Shown piece by piece: positions 34,184 to 43,319 of a stretch of DNA of 64,000 bases (its first letter is position 1; each line of letters starts with the position of its first letter). A program made the position numbers and the translations under genes. The notes under the pieces were generated by a model. That model saw only the letters and a list, made by a program, of their open reading frames with translations. It was not told the DNA's origin and made no database searches. Source of the stretch: Colimorpha_A sp900556615 (GTDB lineage Bacteria > Bacillota > Clostridia > Oscillospirales > CAG-272); the NCBI GenBank assembly GCA_963598415.1, contig CAVBUH010000073.1, positions 1 through 64,000 on the forward strand. Direction: 5' to 3'.

Positions 34184-34618
34184 ATGGATTATCCTAATCG
34201 GTTGGAATGGCAAACCCGTTGTGAGTTTAATGCGTACTGCAAGAACACGTTACGCAATGAACTGATCGACGCCACAAGAGAAAGCAAGACAAGGCAGAAG
34301 TACGAAGTCAGCTTTTCCGATCTCTCGCCACACGAAGAAAAACAGCTTTATACCGTCGATACATACGATCTCGACGGCGAGGGCGAAGCCTTTTGTGTGA
34401 ATGGGAAACGGATTACGACGAAACTGCTTGCCGAAGCTCTCCGTACCTTGCCGAAAGAAAAGCGGCAAGCTGTGTTACTGTATTACTTCTTTGATAAATC
34501 CGACGTTGAGATAGCGGAAGAATTGGGAGTACCCCGAAGCACGATACAGTACAGACGGACAAGCTCTTTTGAATTGCTGAAAAAATACTTGGAGGAACGC
34601 GCCGATGAATGGGACTAA
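34184..34618 (+). CDS. Sigma-70-like factor of conjugative element (Orf7-like)
   Basis: A 144-residue protein. Region 4 is visible: LRTLPKEKRQAVLLYYFFDK, then VEIAEELGVPRSTIQYRRTS as the recognition HTH. Start at ATG 34184 after AGAAAGGGGG. Equivalent to ORF7 of Tn916, which activates excision and transfer genes. It overlaps the next gene by 14 bases. Confidence 0.9.
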   Translation: MDYPNRLEWQTRCEFNAYCKNTLRNELIDATRESKTRQKYEVSFSDLSPHEEKQLYTVDTYDLDGEGEAFCVNGKRITTKLLAEALRTLPKEKRQAVLLYYFFDKSDVEIAEELGVPRSTIQYRRTSSFELLKKYLEERADEWD

Positions 34619-34850
34619 TAACAACAATGCAGAACGCGGCTTACTGCCTTACCCGATAATTTTAGCCGCAACAAAGGGCGACGCTGACGCTATGAAGATC
34701 GTTATGCAACACTACGAAAGCTACATAAACCACTTGTCAATCCGTAAGCTCCGCGACGAAAGCGGAAACACCTATTACGGAATTGACGAGGATTTGCGCG
34801 ATAGGTTGCGATCAAAGCTAATGCGGGCTGTCCTGTCCTTTAAGGTTTAA
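34605..34850 (+). CDS. HTH_16 domain protein (Orf8-like)
   Basis: An 81-residue protein: LPYPIILAATKGDADAMKIV and MQHYESYINHLSIRKL, the helix-turn-helix pattern of sigma region 2-like HTH_16 proteins, the usual partner following the Orf7-like factor. Coupled by overlap. Confidence 0.85.
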   Translation: MNGTNNNNAERGLLPYPIILAATKGDADAMKIVMQHYESYINHLSIRKLRDESGNTYYGIDEDLRDRLRSKLMRAVLSFKV

Positions 34851-35253
34851 CAAATGCGCTGTGTACCCCTTTCCACAGCGAATAAGTTTTAACCGCACGT
34901 TCCTTGACAAAGAAAGCGACGCAAGATAACGGCGACGCAGTATAGGGCAAATCGGATACGTTCTTTTTGCTCCGAGCCGAGCGACGGGTGCGCCAAGACT
35001 TCCCACACGGGAACGAGCGAGAAACACCGCGTCGTAAAACGAATGTAGCAGTTTGTGGGCGACGACAAGTAGAAAGGATAATGATACTCCCTTATAGCCA
35101 CAGTTCGAGCGTTAAGAGCGTCGCAAACGATGGGTGAGGTTGCCGAGAGAGCAAGGGTGAAACCCCCGTGGAGCTATGCTAATAGCCGTCCGATTAAAGC
35201 CCATTTTTCGTATTCAAAACTTTTTAGCCAAATAAACGAAAGGGGGTTATCCT
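34851..35253. other. Gene-free stretch between orf8-like and xis
   Basis: GCTGTG/CACAGC hairpin at 34858-34880 may end the upstream transcript. The rest contains small hairpins and no credible ORF. Confidence 0.5.
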
Positions 35254-35490
35254 ATGGCAAAAAAAGAAACTACAAGCCAAGCCGCCCCGATGTTGCCTAT
35301 GCTAAAAACCGTAGAGCAAATGAGCAAGGTTAGCGGCATTGGTGAAAACAAGCTCCGCGAGCTTATGGATAGCGGCGAGCTTGAATATATCCAAAACGGA
35401 AACCGCCGATTGATAGCCGATTCTGCTATATGGGATTGGTACCATAGAGCAAAGACGGCGGCAAAATCCCCGGCTACACAAGGGGGTTAA
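35254..35490 (+). CDS. xis: Excisionase
   Basis: A 78-residue protein of the Tn1549 type: MLKTVEQMSKVSGIGENKLR (HTH), then MDSGELEYIQNGNRRLIADS (wing). RBS AAAGGGGG. It lies three bases before the integrase start, as in Tn916/Tn1549. Confidence 0.9.
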   Translation: MAKKETTSQAAPMLPMLKTVEQMSKVSGIGENKLRELMDSGELEYIQNGNRRLIADSAIWDWYHRAKTAAKSPATQGG

Positions 35491-35493
35491 GCT

Positions 35494-36795
35494 ATGGCGG
35501 TATCATCAAGACAAGTACAAAATAAACGTGATAGTAACGGTGTTCTGACGGGTAAGCCAGGCACCGTTTACGACGTTAATATCAAATACAATTCGCCCGA
35601 AGGCAAAAAGACCTATTCCAAAAAGGGCTTTGCGACCAAGAAAGAAGCTACACAGCACGAAGCTGAAATGAAAACCAAGCTCGCAAATCCCGTCTATACC
35701 CCCGTTGCTTCCTCACAAGGTAAGCAGACGGTCAAGGACTATATGGAGGAATGGGTAGAGATACACGGCAAAGCAAACTTGCGACCAAGCACGTTTGCGA
35801 GCTACAAGGGCTATATCAAAAACCACATTGTACCGAACATCGGACACGTTCAACTCAATCAGCTTTCGCCCACTATGCTTGACAATATGTTTCAAAAAAT
35901 GTTCGATAGCGGATTGTCAAACAGTAGCGTCAGATATGCTCAAAGAATTATGAGCGTCGCATTGGAACACGCAAGGAAATATCACTACATAGAACACAAT
36001 GCCGCCCGTGATGTTATCACAAAGTTTGGCAAGCAAGGCAAAACACCCGACCCGTACACCATAGAGCAAATGCAGGATTTTATGAGCAAGGTTATCGGTA
36101 CGGAGTGGGAAATGCCCGTTATGCTTGCGGGTATGTACGGCTTGCGTATGAGTGAAATTCTTGGCTTGCGTTGGCAGAACGTAGACTTGGAAAAAGGCAC
36201 ATTCGGCGTTGTCGAGCAATTACCGTTTAATCTCCCCGCAGGGACAAAAGAGGTTGCGGAAATGGCACCGACAAAATCCAACGATAGAATATTGCCGATC
36301 ACCGATCTGACGCGCCCGTATTTTGAGCAAGCGAAAAATCTGTAAGAAAGGAGAAAGGAGCTTACAGCCGCCGCAGGGACACCGTACTATGACAATGATC
36401 TTGTGATCTCAAAGCCCGACGGCGCACCATATCGGCGCGACGTTGTTTCAAATAATTTCGGTCAGCTTGTACGGCACCTTGAAATGCCGCATATTCGTTT
36501 TCACGATTTGCGGCATACGGCGGCGACAAATATGCACCAACTCACGGGCGACTTTTATACCGTCGGTGAGATCTTGGGGCATACGCTGAAAGGTATCGGA
36601 ATGTCGCTCGGTATTTCAACCAACCTTGAAGCAGTAACGGCACAGTACGTTGATGTTCGCCTTGAGCGTAAAAAATCCGTCCTTGACGTTTACCACAAGG
36701 CACTACACCCGCCGAAAGGCGACGGAGAAAAGAAGCAAGGCGACGGCGACAAGGAAGAAAAGCCAAAGAAAAAAAGTAGTGATATAGAGCTATAA
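35494..36795 (+). pseudogene. int: Tn916/Tn1549-type integrase interrupted by TAA
   Basis: One 433-codon frame broken only by TAA at 36343-36345 (YFEQAKNL, stop, ERRKELTAAAG). The N-terminal arm-binding domain, core-binding domain and the GLRMSEILGLRW arginine lie before the stop; FHDLRHTAATNM, EILGHT and the C-terminal tyrosine region (AVTAQYVDV) lie after. A CAA-to-TAA change is the simplest reading. The element should then be immobile unless readthrough or another integrase acts. The second part has no good independent start. Confidence 0.88.
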
Positions 36796-36848
36796 CGGGA
36801 ATATCTCTTTACAGCTTTTCACTACTTTTTATAGGTTTTTAAGACATT

Positions 36849-36945
36849 CGGGCACCATAAGGGCACCACAGTATTCATTTTTGATGAATAAACTGAATAG
36901 AGCAAAACACCGAGGGCACCACAAATTAGGGCACCAAGGGCACCA
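36849..36945 (+). repeat. GGGCACCA direct repeats, likely integrase arm sites
   Basis: Copies near 36850, 36861, 36914, 36929 and 36938, directly after the integrase. Clustered short direct repeats beside int are typical arm-binding sites at the attP side of tyrosine-recombinase elements. Confidence 0.55.
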
Positions 36946-36980
36946 TTCACAAAAAAGCGGACACCGCCAAGACAAAGGAA

Positions 36981-37013
36981 AACCCTTGAAAACGTAGTGT
37001 TTTCAAGGGTTTT
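36981..37013. terminator. Hairpin beside the tRNA fragment
   Basis: AACCCTTGAAAAC and GTTTTCAAGGGTT form a 13-base-pair stem with a five-base loop, then TTT on the plus strand and A-rich sequence before it (T-rich on the minus strand). Fits the original terminator of the interrupted tRNA-Ser. Confidence 0.75.
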
Positions 37014-37071
37014 TGGCGGAGAGGGCGGGATTCGAACCCGCGTGCGATTGCTCGCAAACTGATTTCGAGTC
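37012..37071 (-). pseudogene. tRNA-Ser 3' half (left attachment site)
   Basis: The minus strand carries the anticodon loop CTCGAAA, variable arm, T arm (TTCGAAT) and acceptor CCTCTCC with CCA, but sequence upstream of GACTCGAAAT is unrelated to a tRNA. The 5' partner (GGAGAGG side) is present at 63.1 and 63.3 kb. This is the pattern left by integration at the anticodon region. Confidence 0.85.
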
Positions 37072-37231
37072 TATGCGTCAATTGTCTACTTGCCTTCTTA
37101 CAGTCCCGAACAGTACCGAAAAAATCAAGGCTACATAAGGGCTTCTCGGACTAAATGACCTTAAAAGGAATTGTTCGGGACGGTTCGAATATTATCAGCA
37201 TCTTTCCATATCCCTCGAAAATCCGGCAAAT

Positions 37232-37257
37232 CGGAGGGATGTTCGGAGGGATGCTTA
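37232..37257 (+). repeat. Paired GGAGGGATG repeats inside the left end
   Basis: CGGAGGGATGTT and CGGAGGGATGCT in tandem. Copies of GAGGGATGCT recur at 62916-62926 and 63175-63186 near the right end, as expected of integrase arm sites. Confidence 0.6.
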
Positions 37258-37324
37258 ACTATTTTTTATGAGTGGCAATACAGCATTTGAACCCATCGGT
37301 AATATTTTTTATCAAGGAGTCACC

Positions 37325-37936
37325 ATGAAAGTTAACGAGTTCGAATTGGAAAACCTGCCCGAAACGCTGTCTATGGAGCAGATACGCCTTATCTGCCATG
37401 TCAGCAAGCTGACCGCAAGATTCTATGTTAAAAGCGGTCTCATCAAAAACAAGAACAGCGGAAAGCAGACAAGATGCTATTCCGTCGCCCGCGAGGACTT
37501 CCTCAAGTTCATAGAAGAATACAAGGCTGATCCCAGCCGATTTATTCCTCCTCCCGATTGGTATAAGTCCGCGGGACATACCAAAGCGAAAAAACGCCGC
37601 AAGCCGATTCCGCAGCAAGCCGAGGAATATTGCAAATATCTTTATTACAGCAAGCTGCTCAAGGATTATCCCGATGTGATGGAAGTTGACGAGGTCGCAG
37701 AGATCACCGGCTACTGCGTCAACTCCCTGCGAAGATGGTGCAAAAAAGGACACCTCAAGCCGATCATGCTTCGCCCAAAATTTCTCTTTCCAAAGCCTTA
37801 TGTCTTGGACCTGCTGACCTCAGATTTTTATGAGAACATTTCGGCAAAATCATACACCCACGCAATGCACCTGAACAACATCTATAAGGAATACACCGAA
37901 TTACATACCGAAAAGGAGAACGAAAATGAAAACTAA
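37325..37936 (+). CDS. Double helix-turn-helix regulator
   Basis: A 203-residue protein with two MerR/excisionase-like modules: MEQIRLICHVSKLTARFYVK with GLIKNKNSGKQTRCYSV, and VMEVDEVAEITGYCVNSLRR with WCKKGHLKPIM. RBS AAGGAG fixes ATG 37325. It matches the layout of the frameshifted gene at 18427-18986. First gene inside the left end of the island; likely a control gene of the element. It overlaps tnpV by 11 bases. Confidence 0.75.
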   Translation: MKVNEFELENLPETLSMEQIRLICHVSKLTARFYVKSGLIKNKNSGKQTRCYSVAREDFLKFIEEYKADPSRFIPPPDWYKSAGHTKAKKRRKPIPQQAEEYCKYLYYSKLLKDYPDVMEVDEVAEITGYCVNSLRRWCKKGHLKPIMLRPKFLFPKPYVLDLLTSDFYENISAKSYTHAMHLNNIYKEYTELHTEKENENEN

Positions 37937-38282
37937 TCTGACATACACAAATATCAACGGAATCAATTATCCGAACCTTCACCTGCCGGAGCAAAAGACT
38001 GTTACCATAGGCAAGTACGGACACCTGCGGCTTGACTATCTCAAGAAGCACCGCCGCGGCACCTATACTACTCTGCTCACCACTTGCAAGCTAAACGAAC
38101 ATCTTGCCGATATTGATGCAGAAGCGTCACAGCGTGTCCGTGAACTGACAGAAGCATTCGCCAGAGCAGACGGCATCACCGAGCAACTCAAGGCAACAAA
38201 CAGCCTTCTATGGGTGCGGGAGATGAACAACTGCAAGGCACGAGCTGAGGAAATCGTTCTTCGGGAGGTAGTGTTCAGATGA
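37926..38282 (+). CDS. tnpV: TnpV-like transposon protein
   Basis: A 118-residue protein: LPEQKTVTIGKYGHLRLDYL and LKKHRRGTYTTLLTTCKL, ending in MNNCKARAEEIVLREVV, matching TnpV of Tn4451-like elements. Function unknown. It is not accompanied by the Tn4451 serine recombinase here. Confidence 0.88.
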   Translation: MKTNLTYTNINGINYPNLHLPEQKTVTIGKYGHLRLDYLKKHRRGTYTTLLTTCKLNEHLADIDAEASQRVRELTEAFARADGITEQLKATNSLLWVREMNNCKARAEEIVLREVVFR

Positions 38283-38539
38283 TAAGCATGATTGAAGAGC
38301 TTTCCCGGGAGATAATAAGCGAATGACACATATCAGCCGCCTCGACGATCGGCGGGGCGGTTGATGTTTTTGCGGGCATTACCACCAAAAATCGAATCAT
38401 GTTTTTGGTGATCTTGACTCTGGCATGCGGTGAAAATTCGTATTTACACCTTTTCTCCGCATGATTTGCCCTAAAATCAGCAAAAAGAACAATGCAAAAG
38501 AACAATATCAATTTGTTTTGATATTGTTCCGAATAATCG
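38283..38539. other. Gene-free gap
   Basis: No supported gene. GCCGCC/GGCGGGGCGG pairing near 38336-38362 may stop the tnpV transcript. Confidence 0.45.
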
Positions 38540-38568
38540 TTGACAAATAGTCAAAAATATGCTATAAT
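38540..38568 (+). promoter_or_regulatory. Promoter
   Basis: TTGACA (38540-38545), 17-base spacer, TATAAT (38563-38568), ~40 bases before ATG 38607. Confidence 0.85.
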
Positions 38569-38606
38569 ATACTTGTATGTTTGTAATTACTTGTGGAGGT
38601 GCAGAA

Positions 38607-40466
38607 ATGACTGAAATGATGTCAGTAAAAACCGCATCGATTAAATGGAATATAACAGAAACGAGAATCACTCGTATGTGCCGCGACGGTCGCATTCCCG
38701 GTGCAAAGAAAGAAGGAAAAGCGTGGCTTATCCCTGCGGATGCAGAAAAACCCGCTGATAAACGTATCAGGTCCGGTGCTTATGTGATGTCTGCCCGTCA
38801 GACCAGCTTACCCCTCCCCATCGGCATTTCCGACTACCGTGTGGCTTCATCCGAATATTACTATATCGACAAGACCATGATGATCAAGGATTTCCTTGAC
38901 GAGCGTCCCATGGTCTCTCTTTTCACGCGCCCTCGCCGCTTTGGTAAGACGCTGAACATGGATATGATTCGTACATTCTTCGAGAAAACCGACGAGGACA
39001 CATCAAAGTACTTCCAAAACAAAAAGATTTGGGCGTGCGGTCAGAAATATCGTGACTATCAAGGCAAGTATCCGGTTATCTTCATGACCTTTAAGGATGT
39101 GAAATGCAATACTTGGGAAGAAACCTATGAGGTTATTTCCGAGATCATCCGCAAGGAATACGACCGCCACAATGAACTGGCTACAAGCGATAAACTGTCC
39201 GAAACAGAAAAGCAAAGCTTTGTGGATGTTCTGAAAGGAAATGCCAAAGAAACAGGTATGATGATGTCTTTGGCTACATTGTCCCGTTTGCTCCACCAGC
39301 ATTACGGCGTTAAGACTATCATCATTATTGATGAGTACGATACTCCCATTCAGCAAGGACACAGCAAAGGCTTTTACGATAATGTCATTCTCTTTATGAG
39401 AAACCTTTTTTCGGGAGGTCTTAAGGATAACAGCCACCTTGCTTTTGGTTTCCTAACCGGTATCTTGCGTGTTGCAAAAGAAAGCATTTTCAGCGGTCTG
39501 AACAACCTTACGATCAACTCTATTCTTGACAACAAGTACAGTGAATACTTCGGCTTCACCGCCGCAGAAGTCAAGGAAATGTGTGAGTATTATCATGCCG
39601 CAGACAAATTTGACGAAATCTGCGAGTGGTACGACGGCTACCGCTTCGGCAAATCAGACATCTTCAACCCGTGGTCGGTTATCAACTACTTCAATAACGA
39701 GTGCGAGCCGAGAGCCTTTTGGCAGTCAACCGGTAGCAACGATATCATCAGCGAGGTCATCTCCGAGGCTGATGCCGATATCTACGAAAGGCTCACTTCT
39801 CTCGTTGGCGGCAAGTCATTTACCACTTATATCGACACCGGCGTTATCTATCCGCAAATCAAGAATAATCCTTCTACTATATACAGCTTTCTGCTTGTTG
39901 CAGGTTATCTGAAGGCAATCAAAACGACTACCGCCATCAGCGGAGACTTTATGTGCGAGGTAGCGTTGCCGAACAAGGAAATTTCGTTTGTATATAACAA
40001 AGAAATCCTCCGCAAGCTCGATAATATCATTCCGCAGTCCACGGCAATCTCCATTCAGGAAGCCATCTACTCCGGCGACGGCGTGAAGCTGCAAGCGCTC
40101 ATTCAGACCCTGCTGACGCAGTCAGTAAGCTCTTACGACACCGCAGGCGAGAACTTCTACCACGGCTTCATGCTCGGTCTCTGTGCCTTGCTCGGCGGCT
40201 CATACACCACATCGAACCGCGAATCCGGCGACGGCAGATATGACATTCAGCTTATGCCCAAGAATGATCTTCTCCCAGGTATTATTATAGAGCTGAAAGC
40301 CGAAAAAAACTGTTCCGAGAGCGAACTTAAGAAGCTCTCCGAAGTTGCTCTCAAGCAAATTGAGGATAAGAAATACGATACCGAAATGACCGCTGAAGGT
40401 GTCAAGACCATCTATAAGTATGGCGTGGCGTTTAGTGGGAAGAACGTAGAAGTGGCGACGAAATAA
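38607..40466 (+). CDS. HTH-AAA-ATPase-PD-(D/E)XK nuclease family protein
   Basis: A 619-residue protein from ATG 38607 (GGAGGTG). Residues ~1-50 form a small HTH (VKTASIKWNITETRITRMCR). Then the AAA-ATPase-like domain (PF09820): SEYYYIDKTMMIKDF, PRRFGKTLNMDM (P-loop), IIIIDEYDTPIQ (Walker B). The C-terminal PF08011-type nuclease has GDGRYDIQLMP and IIIELKAEK (D, E-x-K). The family is widespread in gut anaerobes, often in many copies; function unproven. It has its own promoter and ends 45 bases before the BREX operon. Confidence 0.88.
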   Translation: MTEMMSVKTASIKWNITETRITRMCRDGRIPGAKKEGKAWLIPADAEKPADKRIRSGAYVMSARQTSLPLPIGISDYRVASSEYYYIDKTMMIKDFLDERPMVSLFTRPRRFGKTLNMDMIRTFFEKTDEDTSKYFQNKKIWACGQKYRDYQGKYPVIFMTFKDVKCNTWEETYEVISEIIRKEYDRHNELATSDKLSETEKQSFVDVLKGNAKETGMMMSLATLSRLLHQHYGVKTIIIIDEYDTPIQQGHSKGFYDNVILFMRNLFSGGLKDNSHLAFGFLTGILRVAKESIFSGLNNLTINSILDNKYSEYFGFTAAEVKEMCEYYHAADKFDEICEWYDGYRFGKSDIFNPWSVINYFNNECEPRAFWQSTGSNDIISEVISEADADIYERLTSLVGGKSFTTYIDTGVIYPQIKNNPSTIYSFLLVAGYLKAIKTTTAISGDFMCEVALPNKEISFVYNKEILRKLDNIIPQSTAISIQEAIYSGDGVKLQALIQTLLTQSVSSYDTAGENFYHGFMLGLCALLGGSYTTSNRESGDGRYDIQLMPKNDLLPGIIIELKAEKNCSESELKKLSEVALKQIEDKKYDTEMTAEGVKTIYKYGVAFSGKNVEVATK

Positions 40467-40511
40467 AAGCCATTCTATAGAAAAACAGTCTTGAAAACAT
40501 CAAGGAAATAT

Positions 40512-43313
40512 ATGTCAACAAAAAATGTTTGGGATAAGTACGAAATAGCACTACTTATTGACACGTGTGAAAAAGTATTGAACGGTACAATTCCCAGAAA
40601 AGCAGCAATCAAGCAATTGTCTACAACATTAAGAGAAAGAGCGGTTTCACGCGGGAAAAATATAGATGGTGTATTTCGTAACGAAAATGGAATAGCGTTA
40701 CAAATGTCATGTATGATGTTTTTGCTAACTGATGGAAAAAATGGTCTTGAAAAAAAGAACACCTCTTTCGAGAAACTGATAGAGATCAAGAAAACAAACT
40801 TTGACGAATACGAAAGAATACTGTTAGACGCCAAGCAACAAATATCTTCATGCTGTCTTAATTCAACCCCAATAATCAAAAAAACGGTCGACAAATCATT
40901 TTTGACAGCTGGTCTAACCATACCAAAATCGGATGTAGAAACTTTATGTCAAGCAATAGGTATTTCTCTTTCAAAAGGTGAGAGTTGCACTATAACAATC
41001 GTTATTGATGGAAATCAATATTTCGCAAAATTCACTAACATTGAATTTTCCAAAAAGTATTCTGATACGGTTATGTATCAAATACGTTATTCAGCTGGAA
41101 GTGAGCTTGGTAAAAAAGTAAATGAGGTTTTTTCGTATTCTGCATATCAGTTAAAACAAGGAAGGAACATTGACAAAAAGGAGTATGTAGAGATACACGC
41201 TAACAGCGATGGTCAGTTAGAATTTATCTGTCATCCAATAGACAGAATTGAAACTGAAAGTGAGGACAGAATCGTGAAAGATGCAAAAAATTGTTTTGCC
41301 AAATGGTTGTCGGGGCAGCCGAAGTACAATGGCTCAACAAACTATCTGATTAGCAATATGGAAGAGGCTTCAAATTATGCTGTTAGACACGGCATTGCGA
41401 AACTTTCGTTTTGGGATATGGAAGCAGAAGAGTATCTATTTACCATCAAAAAACTACTCAAGATGAAACTGTTCCGAGCAACACATAGAAAAGTAGCATT
41501 ATTCCTTGATAAATACTATCAATATTATGCTGACTATAAAGAGAACATTTCAGAGATTAACGGGGACACTTGTTCGCCTGTAAGCCAAAAGACCTCAAAC
41601 CCCATAACCGTACAACAGAGCAAATCAAATTCCCTTGAAACAGAAGCAGAAGTCAAAAAGGAAATTTTGCGTCATAAACTTTATTCAGTATCAAGAGTTT
41701 ATAACGATCCGCAAGGACTCTCACTGGATCATATGCTATCCTTGATAGGCTCTGCTTACTCAAAAAAAGAAATATCCGAGTTTCTCGATGAAGTGTCATG
41801 GGCTACGAAACTCTCAGAAGAAGTATATACTTTTTCAAATAATGATAAACCAGTTGCCATGCCTGCAGAGGTACAGATGGAAGCAGACGCTGAACCTACC
41901 GACTTCGACAAAAAAGCGTTTATCCGTACACTGATGAGTCGTTTTCAAAACGGCATGCAGTTTGATTCTATTGATTTGGAGATCTTTTGCGACACATATG
42001 AAGCAATGTTTGATGAAAGACTGCCGTTCACAGACGAAGAGTTGGAAGCGCGTTTGAAATATTGTGGTATTCTTTATAAAGACCACCTCTTCCCGGAAGA
42101 AGGGATAATCGACAGCGGTACAAAGGAACGCCTTTTTACATACATTGAAAACAAATTTACTGCTGGGAACAAGGTTCTATATTACAAAGCAATTTTTCAT
42201 GATTTGGCCGATGCTTTTGCGTACTGCTTCAGCCTCACAGACGAACAGATGCTGAAGGCATACATAGAGTATACGGCAGAAAAAGGTAAGTATTATTTTC
42301 ACAGCAACTTTATGTCAATCGAGAAGAATGTAAAGATTGACCACTCGTCTGAAATTGAGGACTTTATGCTTGCAGCAGGCAAGCCACTCTCTTACGATGA
42401 GGTGTATGTAGGTCTCTCGCATATTTCAAAGGACATTATCTATCGAGAAATTAGAAATGGCTCCAAGTTCTTAATGAATGAAAAGGAGCACTACTATCAT
42501 ATTGATATTTTTGAGTGTTCTGAATCTGATAGCGAAAAGATTGCTGAAATCCTAAACAAGGAAATTGAAGAAAATGGCTATGCTATTTGGACAAAAGTAT
42601 TTGACAGTGTGAAGGAGCAAATGCCCGTTTTCCTCGAAAACAACCTCTATCTCTCTCCGCTTGGGATTCGTAACGCGCTGTCTCGTTTTATGGCAGATCG
42701 ATTCGATTTCGACGGAGAAGTAATTAGCACTTATGGCTCTGGATTGGGTATGGCAGATGTGTTTAGACTTTATGCAAAGCACAATACTCCATTCTCTGAC
42801 ACCGACCTTTATAATTTCTCAAAGACAACTGACACAACAATTTATTTTTGGGCATTAGCTGAAGAATCTGTGCGAGTAAGCAAGAGTCTTTTCGTGGCAA
42901 AAGACCAGATTGATTTTGATATTGAAGCTACAGACAAAGCATTGGAGACATATTTATCAAGCGGTTATATCCTCGTGAAGGATGTCGATTCGTTTCTTTT
43001 GTTTCCAAATGTGGGTTATGAATGGAACGAATTCTTGCTTGAAAGTTACTTGCTACATTACAGCAAAAAATTCTGCTTGGTAAACAACGGAACCTCTTTG
43101 AACAATGTTGCAGGAGCTGTTGCGAAGAAAGACGGCAGTTTTACACAATTTGTTGACATTTGCGCCCAGGCACTTGCAGATAGTGGCATCGAACTGAAAA
43201 AGGCAGCTGCGTTGAACTATCTTGCCGAAATTAATTTAATTACAAGAAGAAGTTACAAGGAACTTGACATTGCTATGGCAAAGGCAAGACAGATCCGTAA
43301 CCGGAAGGGATGA
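40512..43313 (+). CDS. Large accessory protein, first gene of BREX-4 operon
   Basis: A 933-residue protein from ATG 40512 (AAGGA upstream). Residues ~5-110 (WDKYEIALLIDTCEKVLNG, then GVFRNENGIALQMSCMM) are an N-terminal domain I have seen on restriction and other DNA-targeting proteins. A beta-rich domain lies near 140-260. The C-terminal ~550 residues are helical with winged-helix-like segments (GKPLSYDEVYVGLSHISKDI). No nuclease, methylase or ATPase motif is evident. It ends six bases before brxP, so it is part of the system; perhaps a DNA sensor or specificity factor. That role is inference. Confidence 0.8.
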   Translation: MSTKNVWDKYEIALLIDTCEKVLNGTIPRKAAIKQLSTTLRERAVSRGKNIDGVFRNENGIALQMSCMMFLLTDGKNGLEKKNTSFEKLIEIKKTNFDEYERILLDAKQQISSCCLNSTPIIKKTVDKSFLTAGLTIPKSDVETLCQAIGISLSKGESCTITIVIDGNQYFAKFTNIEFSKKYSDTVMYQIRYSAGSELGKKVNEVFSYSAYQLKQGRNIDKKEYVEIHANSDGQLEFICHPIDRIETESEDRIVKDAKNCFAKWLSGQPKYNGSTNYLISNMEEASNYAVRHGIAKLSFWDMEAEEYLFTIKKLLKMKLFRATHRKVALFLDKYYQYYADYKENISEINGDTCSPVSQKTSNPITVQQSKSNSLETEAEVKKEILRHKLYSVSRVYNDPQGLSLDHMLSLIGSAYSKKEISEFLDEVSWATKLSEEVYTFSNNDKPVAMPAEVQMEADAEPTDFDKKAFIRTLMSRFQNGMQFDSIDLEIFCDTYEAMFDERLPFTDEELEARLKYCGILYKDHLFPEEGIIDSGTKERLFTYIENKFTAGNKVLYYKAIFHDLADAFAYCFSLTDEQMLKAYIEYTAEKGKYYFHSNFMSIEKNVKIDHSSEIEDFMLAAGKPLSYDEVYVGLSHISKDIIYREIRNGSKFLMNEKEHYYHIDIFECSESDSEKIAEILNKEIEENGYAIWTKVFDSVKEQMPVFLENNLYLSPLGIRNALSRFMADRFDFDGEVISTYGSGLGMADVFRLYAKHNTPFSDTDLYNFSKTTDTTIYFWALAEESVRVSKSLFVAKDQIDFDIEATDKALETYLSSGYILVKDVDSFLLFPNVGYEWNEFLLESYLLHYSKKFCLVNNGTSLNNVAGAVAKKDGSFTQFVDICAQALADSGIELKKAAALNYLAEINLITRRSYKELDIAMAKARQIRNRKG

Positions 43314-43319
43314 TGAACT

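Noticed and set aside
36346..36795. Independent second integrase gene starting at GTG 36403
   Set aside because: It lacks the N-terminal domains and the first catalytic arginine, has no RBS, and is in frame with the upstream part across a single stop codon.
24659..36945. Complete conjugative transposon
   Set aside because: No VirB4-, VirD4- or VirB6-like genes are seen between the relaxase and integrase; only mobilization and regulatory genes plus cargo remain.
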